The notes under the pieces: model-generated
Databases searched by the model: none
Seen by the model: only the letters and a program-made list of their open reading frames with translations
What the model was told of the DNA's origin: nothing
Shown here: positions 7,325 through 14,771 of the stretch, in pieces
Layout: every line of letters starts with the position of its first letter
How positions within the stretch are numbered: the stretch's first letter is position 1
NCBI GenBank assembly: GCA_023249255.1
Contig: JAHFCY010000004.1
Location: 1,457 to 33,755 of the forward strand
Length of the DNA: 32,299 nt
Direction of reading: 5' to 3'
Source: Candidatus Lindowiibacteriota bacterium
GTDB lineage: Bacteria > Lindowbacteria > 2-12-FULL-62-27
Made by a program: the position numbers and the translations under genes

Positions 7325-7392
7325 CGCTTTTATTTCCCATGTTATGTTTTCCAGCCACCACGATGGCGGCTGGCCTTGGACGGTGCTATGGC

Positions 7393-7501
7393 AGATAACG
7401 ACCAGGTGCTCCCGCACGCCCGGAGCCAAGCGGAGGACGTGAGGGAGGGCCGGATCAGGACTCCGACTCCATTCCCGACCGCCGTGAGTGCCAAGTTATG
7501 C
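7393..7501 (-). repeat. attC site 7 (long subtype)
   Basis: Boxes AGATAAC (7393-7399) and GTTATGC (7495-7501). The interior is nearly identical to attC 6, including the long central insert. The right box with its flank (14 nt) complements the left box of attC 8 in 13 of 14 positions. Confidence 0.8.
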
Positions 7502-7516
7502 GACGTAGTGGCCGCT

Positions 7517-7543
7517 CCACGGCGGCCACGATGGCCGCCGTGG
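7517..7543 (-). other. Perfect 12-bp hairpin beside attC 7
   Basis: This is an identical second copy of the 27-nt palindrome at 6502-6528 (12-bp stem, CGA loop). It lies between the 3' end of cassette gene 7 and attC 7. Its constant position relative to the attC site suggests it was duplicated together with the site. Confidence 0.7.
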
Positions 7544-7592
7544 CGCAGTTACCGCCGCATCCGAATGTTTACGAATGTCCAGTCTCCATCTT

Positions 7593-8231
7593 TCATTTTT
7601 GCATAGTTCCAATTTTCCGCGAAACCAAAATGACCACCATGATCAACGTGATGGCGAAGGATAAAAACAAGATCATCTTAAACAATACTCGGTGGAAGGA
7701 TTCCGGCGGCCGCTGAGTTTGTACAGCGAGACTATTCCGCCCACTTTCGGATGGGTGCTCAATCTGCCATTCAAACCAGTTTTTCAGTGGATCAAAGATG
7801 AATTTTGAGGAGAAAGTGCCATAGACAAGCGACATGGATGCCAACGTAATGCCGCCGGAGAGTACCACAAAATTTTTATCTTGCGCTATAAATTGCTCTA
7901 GGGAACTCAAGACACTAATAATACCCAAAAGTAGCCCAAACCAGCCTGCATACATGGAATATCGCGACAACATGGAATACAGCCTCACATATATCTTTAA
8001 CTCTTCCTGATTGCATTTGACTCCCTCTGAAAATGCAGTTCTAAATGCGAGCCAGCATTTTTTAAGATCGTTTTTGTCTTCAGACATCCAGGTCGCGCCT
8101 ATTGTAATACCGAAAACAATTGCGGTCGCACTTGGCGATATAAACATTCCTAAATCTAGGCGTTCAAATGTCATTGTTATACCAATGGCCGTGCCGATGA
8201 GAATTAGGCCGACAATTTTTTCCAGTCTCAT
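7593..8231 (-). CDS. Cassette gene 7: MotA/TolQ/ExbB-like membrane protein (paralog of cassette gene 4)
   Basis: This 212-residue protein shares layout and many motifs with the gene at 3199-3852: the N-terminal KIVGLILIGTAIGI helix, MFISPSATAIVFGITIGATWM (compare the MotA IVxGGTLGA pattern), ELKIYVRLYSMLSRYSMYAGWFGLLLGII and SMSLVYGTFSSKFIFDPLKNWFE. The second half resembles the MotA/ExbB helix pair with a YGxxxxxxxxxP motif. A last transmembrane helix (about 185-205) is extra. GGAG lies 8 bp before the ATG. No ExbD- or MotB-like partner follows. Two diverged copies in separate cassettes show repeated acquisition or cassette duplication. Family assignment rests on motif patterns and could be wrong. 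Confidence 0.72.
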   Translation of the reverse strand: MRLEKIVGLILIGTAIGITMTFERLDLGMFISPSATAIVFGITIGATWMSEDKNDLKKCWLAFRTAFSEGVKCNQEELKIYVRLYSMLSRYSMYAGWFGLLLGIISVLSSLEQFIAQDKNFVVLSGGITLASMSLVYGTFSSKFIFDPLKNWFEWQIEHPSESGRNSLAVQTQRPPESFHRVLFKMILFLSFAITLIMVVILVSRKIGTMQK

Positions 8232-8279
8232 TTAATTTTCTCCATCGGTCTTAAAATATCTTTCTCAAACAGCTTCCCC

Positions 8280-8303
8280 CCATCCGCCATGGATGGCGGA
8301 TGG
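8280..8303. other. 24-nt palindrome upstream of cassette gene 7
   Basis: CCATCCGCCAT-GG-ATGGCGGATGG is an 11-bp perfect stem with a 2-nt centre. It sits between attC 8 and the start of cassette gene 7. A related imperfect palindrome (CCAGCC...GGCTGG) occupies the same place beside attC 7, around 7354-7376. Both could be insertion relics or part of the cassette leader. Confidence 0.6.
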
Positions 8304-8323
8304 CCATAGGCGGCCACTATGTC

Positions 8324-8412
8324 GCATAACGACCAGGTGCTCCCGCACGCCGCCCCAGTTGTCAGCGGCGTGAGGGCGGCGTATGCCGCCCGCCGGGAGC
8401 ACCAAGTTATGC
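8324..8412 (-). repeat. attC site 8
   Basis: Boxes GCATAAC (8324-8330) and GTTATGC (8406-8412) are mutually complementary and bound the typical GC-rich palindrome. The right box and flank complement the left box of attC 9 over 16 of 17 positions, the best such junction in the array. Confidence 0.82.
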
Positions 8413-8455
8413 GTCGTGCCCCGCCCCACATAGCTACGCCCACAAAACCTTAATC

Positions 8456-8932
8456 TCATTTTTGCGTTGTTTTAGAACTATTTTTCTTTATCTGTTCGAT
8501 GATTGCCTTTGGATTTGCCAACCAAAAACTTAACAAACTCAACATTACAAATGATATCTGAGGAGACTGAGCGCCACCCAGCATTATCCAAACCAGTCCA
8601 TAAATCGAAATAGACTGACAAAACGCCCAGAGAACAATCGCATAGACTAAAATAGGGTCTTGGCCCTTTGTTGTTGGTCCTGTCGTGGGCTTATAATATA
8701 ATCTCAAAAGAAACGGTTGAAATTTAAAATTTGTGAAGATCGCTATGGATTCGGCCAGAGCAAGAGCAACCAGAATAGGGAACATAATATCTGGTGGTAT
8801 AATTTCCTTCTTTCGCTGATCTATCAATATTTTTCCTATATATAGAAACGCCCAATTTGAGTGAGTAAATGCCCAATATATGTATTTCATCGTTGGTGGT
8901 GGGTTATCTGTTATACATGTTTGTGATTGCAT
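8456..8932 (-). CDS. Cassette gene 8: four-helix membrane protein with proteolipid-like motifs
   Basis: This 158-residue protein has about four hydrophobic segments (about residues 17-36, 48-68, 93-117 and 122-140). Two of them carry related motifs, ALAESIAIF and FCQSISIYGLVW, which resemble the ion-binding helix of rotary ATPase c/K subunits (E-x-I-A-I-Y-G-L). The first has a Glu at the usual carboxylate position and the second a Gln. This likeness is short and may be convergent, so I do not call it an ATPase subunit. AAAGGA precedes the ATG at 8932; a later ATG (residue 15) is possible. It is the only gene in its cassette. Confidence 0.68.
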   Translation of the reverse strand: MQSQTCITDNPPPTMKYIYWAFTHSNWAFLYIGKILIDQRKKEIIPPDIMFPILVALALAESIAIFTNFKFQPFLLRLYYKPTTGPTTKGQDPILVYAIVLWAFCQSISIYGLVWIMLGGAQSPQISFVMLSLLSFWLANPKAIIEQIKKNSSKTTQK

Positions 8933-8995
8933 TTTGTCGATCCTTTCGGTGTCGGTTTCTCAATTCTTGTTTTCTTCCGTCCTGCGGGGCATGAC

Positions 8996-9068
8996 GCATA
9001 ACGACCAGCCGTTCCCGCACGCCGCCCCAGATGTCAGCGGCGTGAGGGCGGCGAATGCCAAGTTAGGT
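8996..9068 (-). repeat. attC site 9 (short form)
   Basis: Boxes GCATAAC (8996-9002) and GTTAGGT (9062-9068). At 73 bp it is the shortest complete site. It lacks the GCCGCCCGCC arm seen in its relatives, so the stem is shorter on one side. The right box complements the left box of attC 10 in 14 of 16 positions. Confidence 0.78.
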
Positions 9069-9119
9069 GACGGCGCCCGCCCCACATTTCTGCTTGGACA
9101 ATCTGCTTTACTATGAAAT

Positions 9120-9335
9120 TCATTTCGCAATGTCCTTCGATGCTTTGTCTTCATATATCTGCTGTTTTTCAATCTTCGCCTGTTTAGCTTCTTTTAATGC
9201 CCTCATCAATTTCGGTATCGCGGCGGCCGCCAAAATCCCAATAATAGTAATGACCAGAAGAATCTGACTTGAGCTATCAAAGATTACAGAGGTTTTCTTT
9301 GTTTTTTCATCCTTGTCCATCAAAAAAAATGACAT
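9120..9335 (-). CDS. Cassette gene 9: small membrane protein with pilin-like helix
   Basis: This 71-residue protein has one hydrophobic helix, SSQILLVITIIGILAAAAIPKLMRA, which closely matches the N-terminal helix of type IV pilins and pseudopilins (ELLIVIAIIGILAAIAIPNL). It lacks the features of a real prepilin: no G-F cleavage site, no Glu at +5, and the helix begins near residue 23. The C-terminus is a short charged helix, too small for a pilin globular domain. The ATG at 9335 directly follows the stop of the upstream zinc-finger gene, with GGAG in its last codons, so the two genes are probably co-translated in one cassette. A TTG at 9353 is a less likely start. Confidence 0.62.
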   Translation of the reverse strand: MSFFLMDKDEKTKKTSVIFDSSSQILLVITIIGILAAAAIPKLMRALKEAKQAKIEKQQIYEDKASKDIAK

Positions 9336-9336
9336 T

Positions 9337-9711
9337 CTATTTCCACTCTCCAAATCTCTCTAAAATACATCGGTTACATATAGAAGCGTTTTTTCTCTGG
9401 ATTATTTTTATATTGTAGGTCTCTTTATCAACTCCACAGATAAAACACTTCGCATTTTTGTCGGTGCCAAATAAATCGTTTGCAGATTGGTTGATTGGTT
9501 TTATGAGGTGAGTATCCTTTTCAGTGTCGACCTCTGGGTGGGACATCACCTTCTCAATCATTCTGTCAAATGCGGGGTCTTGTTTTAGCCATACCCTATA
9601 TTGAAGAAGACATAGGTGACAAATGGCTTGATCTGATTTTCTGATGACGTTTGTGGGTATTCGGCGGTTTTCGCAGAAACTGCATTTTATGAGTTCATCT
9701 GTTGAAGTCAT
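9337..9711 (-). CDS. Cassette gene 10: protein with two ClpX-type C4 zinc fingers
   Basis: This 124-residue protein has two copies of a CxxC-(17-19)-CxxC finger: CSFC...ICHLC near the N-terminus and CFIC...ICNRC near the C-terminus, joined by about 55 residues. The spacing and the I-C-x-x-C-I/L ending match the zinc-binding domain of ClpX, which dimerises and binds adaptors and substrates. No AAA+ domain follows. A stand-alone double finger could act as an adaptor or decoy for ClpXP, or simply bind protein or nucleic acid. The frame opens at 9741 inside attC 10, but the ATG at 9711, with GGAG 11 bp upstream, is preferred. It shares a cassette with the gene at 9120-9335. Confidence 0.7.
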   Translation of the reverse strand: MTSTDELIKCSFCENRRIPTNVIRKSDQAICHLCLLQYRVWLKQDPAFDRMIEKVMSHPEVDTEKDTHLIKPINQSANDLFGTDKNAKCFICGVDKETYNIKIIQRKNASICNRCILERFGEWK

Positions 9712-9739
9712 ATTATCAATATCTCCTGCGGGCGATGTC

Positions 9740-9833
9740 ACCTAACGACCAGGCGTTCCCACACGCCACCCCACAGGACGTCAGGGCGGCGTGAGGGCGG
9801 CGAATGCCGCCCGCCGTGAGTGCCAAGTTAGGT
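9740..9833 (-). repeat. attC site 10
   Basis: Boxes ACCTAAC (9740-9746) and GTTAGGT (9827-9833) fit RYYYAAC and GTTRRRY perfectly and are complementary. Outside them GATGTC and GACGTC extend the stem by six more positions with one G-T wobble. This is the most canonical site in the array. Confidence 0.85.
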
Positions 9834-9891
9834 GACGTCCCGCGCCCCGAGTCTCGTATCCGGACAATTCTACGTTTCATCTAAGAATTTA

Positions 9892-10290
9892 TCATTTCGT
9901 TGACTTGCCCGCTTCGTTTCCGAGGCGTTTACGGACAGCATCTAATTTCTTCTGCATATCTTCTGATGGCAACAATCCGTATGCACGAGAATACTCGGCC
10001 TCTGCATGTACCGCATCACCTAACGCTAAGTAGATATTGCCGAGGTACTCATGGGCATAATAATCGCTTGGATGTTCTGTTGCCAACTTCTCAGCCACCT
10101 TCAAAGCTTTCTGATAATCGGATTGTCGCATCGCCAATGATACGTCCCTCCATGGATTGTCGGCTTCGCGTGAATAAATCCAAGCACATAACGCAACTGA
10201 TAGCCCGAGAGCTATCATCATACCCAACTGGTTCGCCTTGCGTAATTTCCTCAGTTCGTCAAGAATCTGTTGGTTTATATCGCTGTCCAT
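9892..10290 (-). CDS. Cassette gene 11: TPR-containing membrane protein
   Basis: This 132-residue protein has a cytoplasmic N-terminal helix (DINQQILDELRKLRKANQ), one transmembrane segment (about residues 23-41) and an extracytoplasmic helical part with two TPR-like units (SDYQKALKVAEKLATEHPSDYYAHEYLGNIYLALGDAVHAEAEYSRAYGLLP). TPR pairs of this kind mediate protein binding. AGGAGG lies 7 bp before the ATG at 10290, the best ribosome site in the array. It is the cassette nearest tRNA-Phe and so, in the inferred transcription direction, the first gene of the array. Confidence 0.72.
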   Translation of the reverse strand: MDSDINQQILDELRKLRKANQLGMMIALGLSVALCAWIYSREADNPWRDVSLAMRQSDYQKALKVAEKLATEHPSDYYAHEYLGNIYLALGDAVHAEAEYSRAYGLLPSEDMQKKLDAVRKRLGNEAGKSTK

Positions 10291-10330
10291 CAATTGTCCT
10301 CCTTTTATATTTTATCCTGCGGGCTATGGC

Positions 10331-10421
10331 GACTAACGACTAGGCACTCACGCGCGCCGCCCCAGATGTCAGGGCGGCGTGAGGGCGGCGAATGCCGCCC
10401 GCCGGGAACGCCAAGTTATAC
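10331..10421 (-). repeat. attC site 11
   Basis: Boxes GACTAAC (10331-10337) and GTTATAC (10415-10421) with the usual central palindrome. No gene lies between this site and tRNA-Phe, so on the right side it is an orphan attC: either a gene-less cassette or the scar of a lost one. Confidence 0.78.
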
Positions 10422-10560
10422 GACGGCCGCCGCCCTGTTTTGACCTGTGTGGGTCTATAGTCTTTGACTCTCAATAGACGCAATCTTTTTATCTGATTGT
10501 AAATTTCGATACCCCACGTGTTGCATCCGACAAAAGCGTTCGAATCCTCTCGAAAAACTA

Positions 10561-10633
<73 letters not shown>

Positions 10634-10663
10634 GCAAACCCTGCACAAAATTTCAGGATGACA

Positions 10664-10693
10664 CCCTTACTACGTCTATCGAACTTTAGTCAA
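10664..10693 (-). promoter_or_regulatory. Candidate sigma-70 promoter for tRNA-Phe
   Basis: On the minus strand TTGACT (10688-10693) is followed after 18 bp by TAAGGG (10664-10669). Transcription would start about 25 nt before the tRNA. The -35 box is good and the -10 box poor. The promoter is divergent from the gene at 10720. Confidence 0.4.
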
Positions 10694-10719
10694 CGCAATG
10701 ATATATCGAAAAGTAACTT

Positions 10720-13530
10720 ATGACCATACACCAAACCGGGCGCGGGCGCGCATTGGCGGCAGCGGTCGTGCTCTGCATCGTCGTTGTCGCGCCGGGCGCC
10801 AGCCACGCCAAAACCGTTCAACCTGTTGCGGAATGGTTTGATCCGAATCTTCCCCTGTTCGCCGCCGACGCTCTGGTCGATCCGAATCACGAAGCCGTCT
10901 ATGTCGCCGACCAGATCACGGCAAGGATTTCGAAAATTTCGCTCAGCGCGGACGGCAGTGCCGTGGTGATTCCGGGTGGAGGGACGATTGAATCTCTCGA
11001 GGGCGCCGGATTTTCTCCAACACGGGGCGACGTCCTGGCGATCGTCTCGCGGCGGGCCGAATTTCGGACGCTTCTGGAGGGTGACATCAAACTCGACTGG
11101 GCGGCCGGGAGACTGCGGATGTTTGACGGGCGGCGGATATTCGGCGGCAACCGATGGATCGAGATGGACCCGGCGCGGCCGCAATCGACGGCGGCTGTCC
11201 GGGACGCACCGACGCTCGCAAATGACTCCGCGCGGGATCCATCCCTGCCGGCGGAAGCGGTGGCTGAGATGGCGGGGCTGGGATTTCGAATCCGACCGTT
11301 ACGATGGGCGCTTCGAAACGACATTCTTTCCGTGATCGACGTGCAAGGCCGTGCGTTTGTTTTCCTTCGTGACAAATCCGCCGCGGGACGGTCCCGGCTC
11401 CGGCTGCTTCTTCAAATTGACAGTCTCACATCGCGGCTGGCTGATTTCGATGACGCCGAATTGACCAGCCTATCGGCCGATCAGATCGACATCCGGATCG
11501 GAAAAGAGATCTGGGCGGCAACCGTGTCGGATGATCCTTACACGGGGGAACGCGCCTTTGCGTTCAACGCAACAAAAACCGGCGGGAGCGGGGGATCCGC
11601 GCGGCTGGCGGATGCAGCCGGAAAAAGAAAACTGCAGTTGCCATATCAATGGACCGATTTTCTGCGCCAGCCCCAGATCCTGGCCGAGGGACCGGCGGGA
11701 CAACTCATTTCCTGCAAAATCCGGCTGACGAATCTCGGATTGAAATCCCTGTTGATTCTGTCCGAATCGAACCGGATCCGCATTGTTCCGTGGCGGAGCG
11801 ACGACGAGTTGCGGCCGGAAGACATCGTGACGATGCCGGAGGGATTTGCGGTTCCGGAACCGCCCATGTGGCGGCTCATCGGATGGTCGGCGGAATTCAA
11901 CGGTCTGATTTCGATCGGCAACAGCCGATTTCAGCGGCTGGCCCCGATCCTGTCGGAAAAATCACCCGGGAGGGACGGCGGCGGACGGGCGGATATGACG
12001 GGCGGCTCGGACACGGTGATCGAAACATCCGGATTCTTCGCGCTCGACGCCGAACAATCCATTCTGGCCGAATGGCCAAGGGTGGAATGGCCGCGCACAA
12101 CGGCATTCACCAGCCTGCAAATGAATGCCGAACCGATGGATTTGACGGTGACCCAGACCGGCGAGGTGTTCGTTCTGGCCCGCGATGCCGAACACGGTCT
12201 GCGGCTGTTTCAAATTTCGGAAGTACCCGAGCCGGTCCTCGACATTCCCGACCACATGGATCCGCTGTTTCTACCGGGCGGACGGCCGACGATTTTGTCC
12301 CGGGTTGAGAGACATCAGACAACCTGGATTGTCGCCGGCCAACCGCCGACGCTGATTCGGAAGGAGACATTTGACGCAAACTGGCATGCCGGTCAGGGCA
12401 TTGCCTGGCGCGACGAATCAGCCGGATTCATTCTCTTCAACACCGATCCGGCCGGTCAGAGCGATACCGGAGTGACGATACCGATCGAGGGATTGCACGA
12501 AGTCCGCCAGGCGCTGATTCAAAGTCCGGACGTGTGGCTGCTCGAAACCGATTCCGGCATTGTCCGGTTGGACGCCCGGGATCCGACCGAACCCGACGTG
12601 TCGGTGATCGATCCCCAGGGCGGAGAACTTCGGGTGTCGCCATTCGGTCCGCTCTTCACCGTGCCGGCGGCCGGGACGTCCGAAGTATTCGTGGTGGGGC
12701 CGGGCGGAAATAAAATTTCTCTGGGGCGTTTCAATGCGTCGTGGGAGGCGATGGGCGCCACGCTCGACCGGCTGTTCTTCAAGGATCGCGCAACAGATAA
12801 AATTTTGATCGTGCCCCGGCACGCGGCCGGAGACGACGTCGCCCAGGTGACCGGGCGGCTCGAATTCAATTACGACGATCCGTCCAACGTGCTTCTCTGC
12901 GCCATTGGAGATGAAGCATACTGCATGATGGTCCGGCCCAGGACGCCGACGTTTCTGCTCGGACCCATGCCATACGGAAGCTACATGCTGGATGTGTCAG
13001 CCGGCGGATTCGATCTTGCATCGCCGCCCGTCTTTTCGGTGACCCAGCCTGAAATCATTCTGCCGGACGTGAAACTGGTGAAGTCCCTCGATTTTCTATA
13101 TCGGCGCGCGGTTTCCTACGAAGAATCAGGCAACGCCGACATGGCGAAATTCAACTACGACATGTATCTGTCGCTTTCGTCGGACGGCGGGTCGGCAGAC
13201 GACGCGCGATCGGCCATTGTGCGATTCTTTGCGGACGATTCCCGCTGGAATGACATGATCGATTTTTATCAGAAAACTCCGGCAGGCACGCGCTGGACGG
13301 CGGATGCCCTGCGCCTCGTGTTCGACCATTTGCCGAGACTTGCCGAACGGCTCGACATTGCCCGAAAACTGATGTCCCAGGCCGCCAGACCCGATCTTGG
13401 GCGCCTGGAGCTGTTGTTCTTTCTGTATAAATACACGCTCGATCCGGCCTACAAATCGACGGCGGGCGAACCGGGCGTGCCGCCGGTCTATGCAAAATTT
13501 TTCGAAAGTTTCGACCGGTTTCGGAAATGA
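10720..13530 (+). CDS. Secreted 936-residue protein of unknown function
   Basis: An N-terminal signal peptide ends around ASHA-K (residues 1-30), so the protein is exported. The long middle part has many short strand motifs (EAVYVADQITARISKISL, EVFVLARDAEHGLRLFQIS, KILIVPRHAAGDDVAQVTG) in the style of a beta-propeller or NHL-like protein, but I cannot delimit repeats with confidence. The last 150 residues are helical and TPR-like (DFLYRRAVSYEESGNADMAKFNYDMYLSLSSDGGSADDARSAIVRFF). I recognise no family. The start ATG has no strong ribosome site but fits the signal peptide. It overlaps the phospholipase-D-family gene downstream by 4 bp (ATGA), so the two are probably translated together and act in the same compartment. 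Confidence 0.85.
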   Translation: MTIHQTGRGRALAAAVVLCIVVVAPGASHAKTVQPVAEWFDPNLPLFAADALVDPNHEAVYVADQITARISKISLSADGSAVVIPGGGTIESLEGAGFSPTRGDVLAIVSRRAEFRTLLEGDIKLDWAAGRLRMFDGRRIFGGNRWIEMDPARPQSTAAVRDAPTLANDSARDPSLPAEAVAEMAGLGFRIRPLRWALRNDILSVIDVQGRAFVFLRDKSAAGRSRLRLLLQIDSLTSRLADFDDAELTSLSADQIDIRIGKEIWAATVSDDPYTGERAFAFNATKTGGSGGSARLADAAGKRKLQLPYQWTDFLRQPQILAEGPAGQLISCKIRLTNLGLKSLLILSESNRIRIVPWRSDDELRPEDIVTMPEGFAVPEPPMWRLIGWSAEFNGLISIGNSRFQRLAPILSEKSPGRDGGGRADMTGGSDTVIETSGFFALDAEQSILAEWPRVEWPRTTAFTSLQMNAEPMDLTVTQTGEVFVLARDAEHGLRLFQISEVPEPVLDIPDHMDPLFLPGGRPTILSRVERHQTTWIVAGQPPTLIRKETFDANWHAGQGIAWRDESAGFILFNTDPAGQSDTGVTIPIEGLHEVRQALIQSPDVWLLETDSGIVRLDARDPTEPDVSVIDPQGGELRVSPFGPLFTVPAAGTSEVFVVGPGGNKISLGRFNASWEAMGATLDRLFFKDRATDKILIVPRHAAGDDVAQVTGRLEFNYDDPSNVLLCAIGDEAYCMMVRPRTPTFLLGPMPYGSYMLDVSAGGFDLASPPVFSVTQPEIILPDVKLVKSLDFLYRRAVSYEESGNADMAKFNYDMYLSLSSDGGSADDARSAIVRFFADDSRWNDMIDFYQKTPAGTRWTADALRLVFDHLPRLAERLDIARKLMSQAARPDLGRLELLFFLYKYTLDPAYKSTAGEPGVPPVYAKFFESFDRFRK

Positions 13531-14720
13531 AAATCGCCGCACGGATCATCCTGGTTGCCGCGCTCGGGATCGCGCTCGCCATGCTGTACCGGCGCATCGA
13601 ACGTGAAGATGCCGCGACGACGGTCAAGGCGCCAAGTGAAACCGAGCGACTCGTCGAGCGGATCCGCCGCCTTCCCGAAGCGCCGGCAGGCTGGAAACTC
13701 GTCGAGACGGCGCCCGACGAAATGAATCTTGATGATATCCCCGACATCCAGGACGAGCTTCAAGTTCTTGCCGACGGCGCGACGAAACACATTGTATTTG
13801 AAAGCTATTTTATCCGGAAAAACTGGGGGAAATCGGCCAAACGCATTCTCGACTCGGCAGGCCAGGGCGTGCTGGTACTGGGCGTCCTTCACCCCAATCC
13901 CATGAGCGACGCGCCATTCGTCCGCGAGCTCAAGCAGGCCGGCGCCCAGGTGATCGAACGCGATCTTGCGCCGCTCGGCGGAAATCCCGAGGAGGGATAC
14001 ATTCACGCCAAATTCCTCGTCGTGGACGGCGAGCGGGGATATATCGGCAGCGCCAATTTTTCGGCGGCAGGCATGCGGGAAAATCGCGAGATGGGAATTA
14101 TTTTCGAAGACGAGTCCATCGCCGCGTCGCTTGAAATGCTGGCCGGCTACGACGCCGGACAAATTTCGTCCTGCCGGGCGCGAGATATCCGCCCGGCGGT
14201 TCTGGCGCAGGGCGCACCGGACGGATTTGCGATGGAAGGACTCCCTCTGGCCGAGGCCGCCGTCGCCGCTCTTTGCGATCTGGCCCGGAAAGAAATCGAT
14301 ATCATGATGTTCACGTTCAGCCATCAATTTGGAAATTATTCGACCATCGCCAGTCCCATCCGCGCCGCCGTCCGGCGTGGCGTCAAGGTCCGGCTCATTC
14401 ACGAGGCCCGCACGATGCGTGAGCTTCAGGGCGTCTATCCGACGCTCAAGGACATGAAACAATGGGGCGTAGAGGTTCGCGTCGCCGACATTTCGGCGCT
14501 CGGAAAATCCGAGGATGGCCAGTACCACGTCAAGGCCATGCGGATCGATGATGACCTTCTCTGCGTCGGAAGCAACAACTGGACGCAAGCGGCCTCGCAC
14601 GAAAACCGTGAAATCTCCCTCGTCGTCCGGTCCCACCGCATGACGGACCAGTTCAAGGAGCGCTTCAACGCCGACTGGAACACGACCGGTTACATCGAAC
14701 CGTTCGTCGGAGGAAATTAG
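13527..14720 (+). CDS. Phospholipase D-family protein
   Basis: This 397-residue protein has an N-terminal signal anchor (about residues 5-20) followed by two PLD domains. Each carries the HxK(x)4D catalytic motif: HAKFLVVDGERGYIGSANFS at about residue 159 and HVKAMRIDDDLLCVGSNNWT at about residue 333. Both motifs are complete, so the enzyme is probably active. The family includes cardiolipin synthases, phosphatidyltransferases and nucleases. The single anchor and the secreted partner suggest an extracytoplasmic site, but the substrate cannot be read from sequence. It overlaps the preceding gene by 4 bp. Confidence 0.9.
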   Translation: MKIAARIILVAALGIALAMLYRRIEREDAATTVKAPSETERLVERIRRLPEAPAGWKLVETAPDEMNLDDIPDIQDELQVLADGATKHIVFESYFIRKNWGKSAKRILDSAGQGVLVLGVLHPNPMSDAPFVRELKQAGAQVIERDLAPLGGNPEEGYIHAKFLVVDGERGYIGSANFSAAGMRENREMGIIFEDESIAASLEMLAGYDAGQISSCRARDIRPAVLAQGAPDGFAMEGLPLAEAAVAALCDLARKEIDIMMFTFSHQFGNYSTIASPIRAAVRRGVKVRLIHEARTMRELQGVYPTLKDMKQWGVEVRVADISALGKSEDGQYHVKAMRIDDDLLCVGSNNWTQAASHENREISLVVRSHRMTDQFKERFNADWNTTGYIEPFVGGN

Positions 14721-14771
14721 GCGAACATCCGCCGTTGAATCTTTCGCCCCGCCCAATTACAGTCGGCCATC

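Larger units (their letters stand above)
1005..10440 (-). mobile_element. Integron-type gene cassette array without visible integrase (CALIN-like)
   Basis: About eleven small genes, almost all on the minus strand, are separated by related sites of 73-109 bp. Each site begins with a TAAC box and ends with a GTTA box (compare the integron consensus RYYYAAC and GTTRRRY), and the interior is an imperfect GC-rich palindrome. The right box of one site matches the left box of the next at several junctions (7501/8324, 8412/8996, 9068/9740, 1779/2501), as expected when the cassette boundary lies inside the attC site. The genes are AT-richer than the flanks and have little homology to known functions, typical of cassette cargo. 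No IntI gene lies in the window. From gene direction, an integrase and attI would be expected on the right, but tRNA-Phe and housekeeping genes are there instead. Confidence 0.82.

Noticed and set aside
1690-10421. CRISPR array
   Set aside because: The repeats are 73-109 bp, imperfect palindromes, separated by whole genes of 0.4-1.4 kb, and no cas genes are present.
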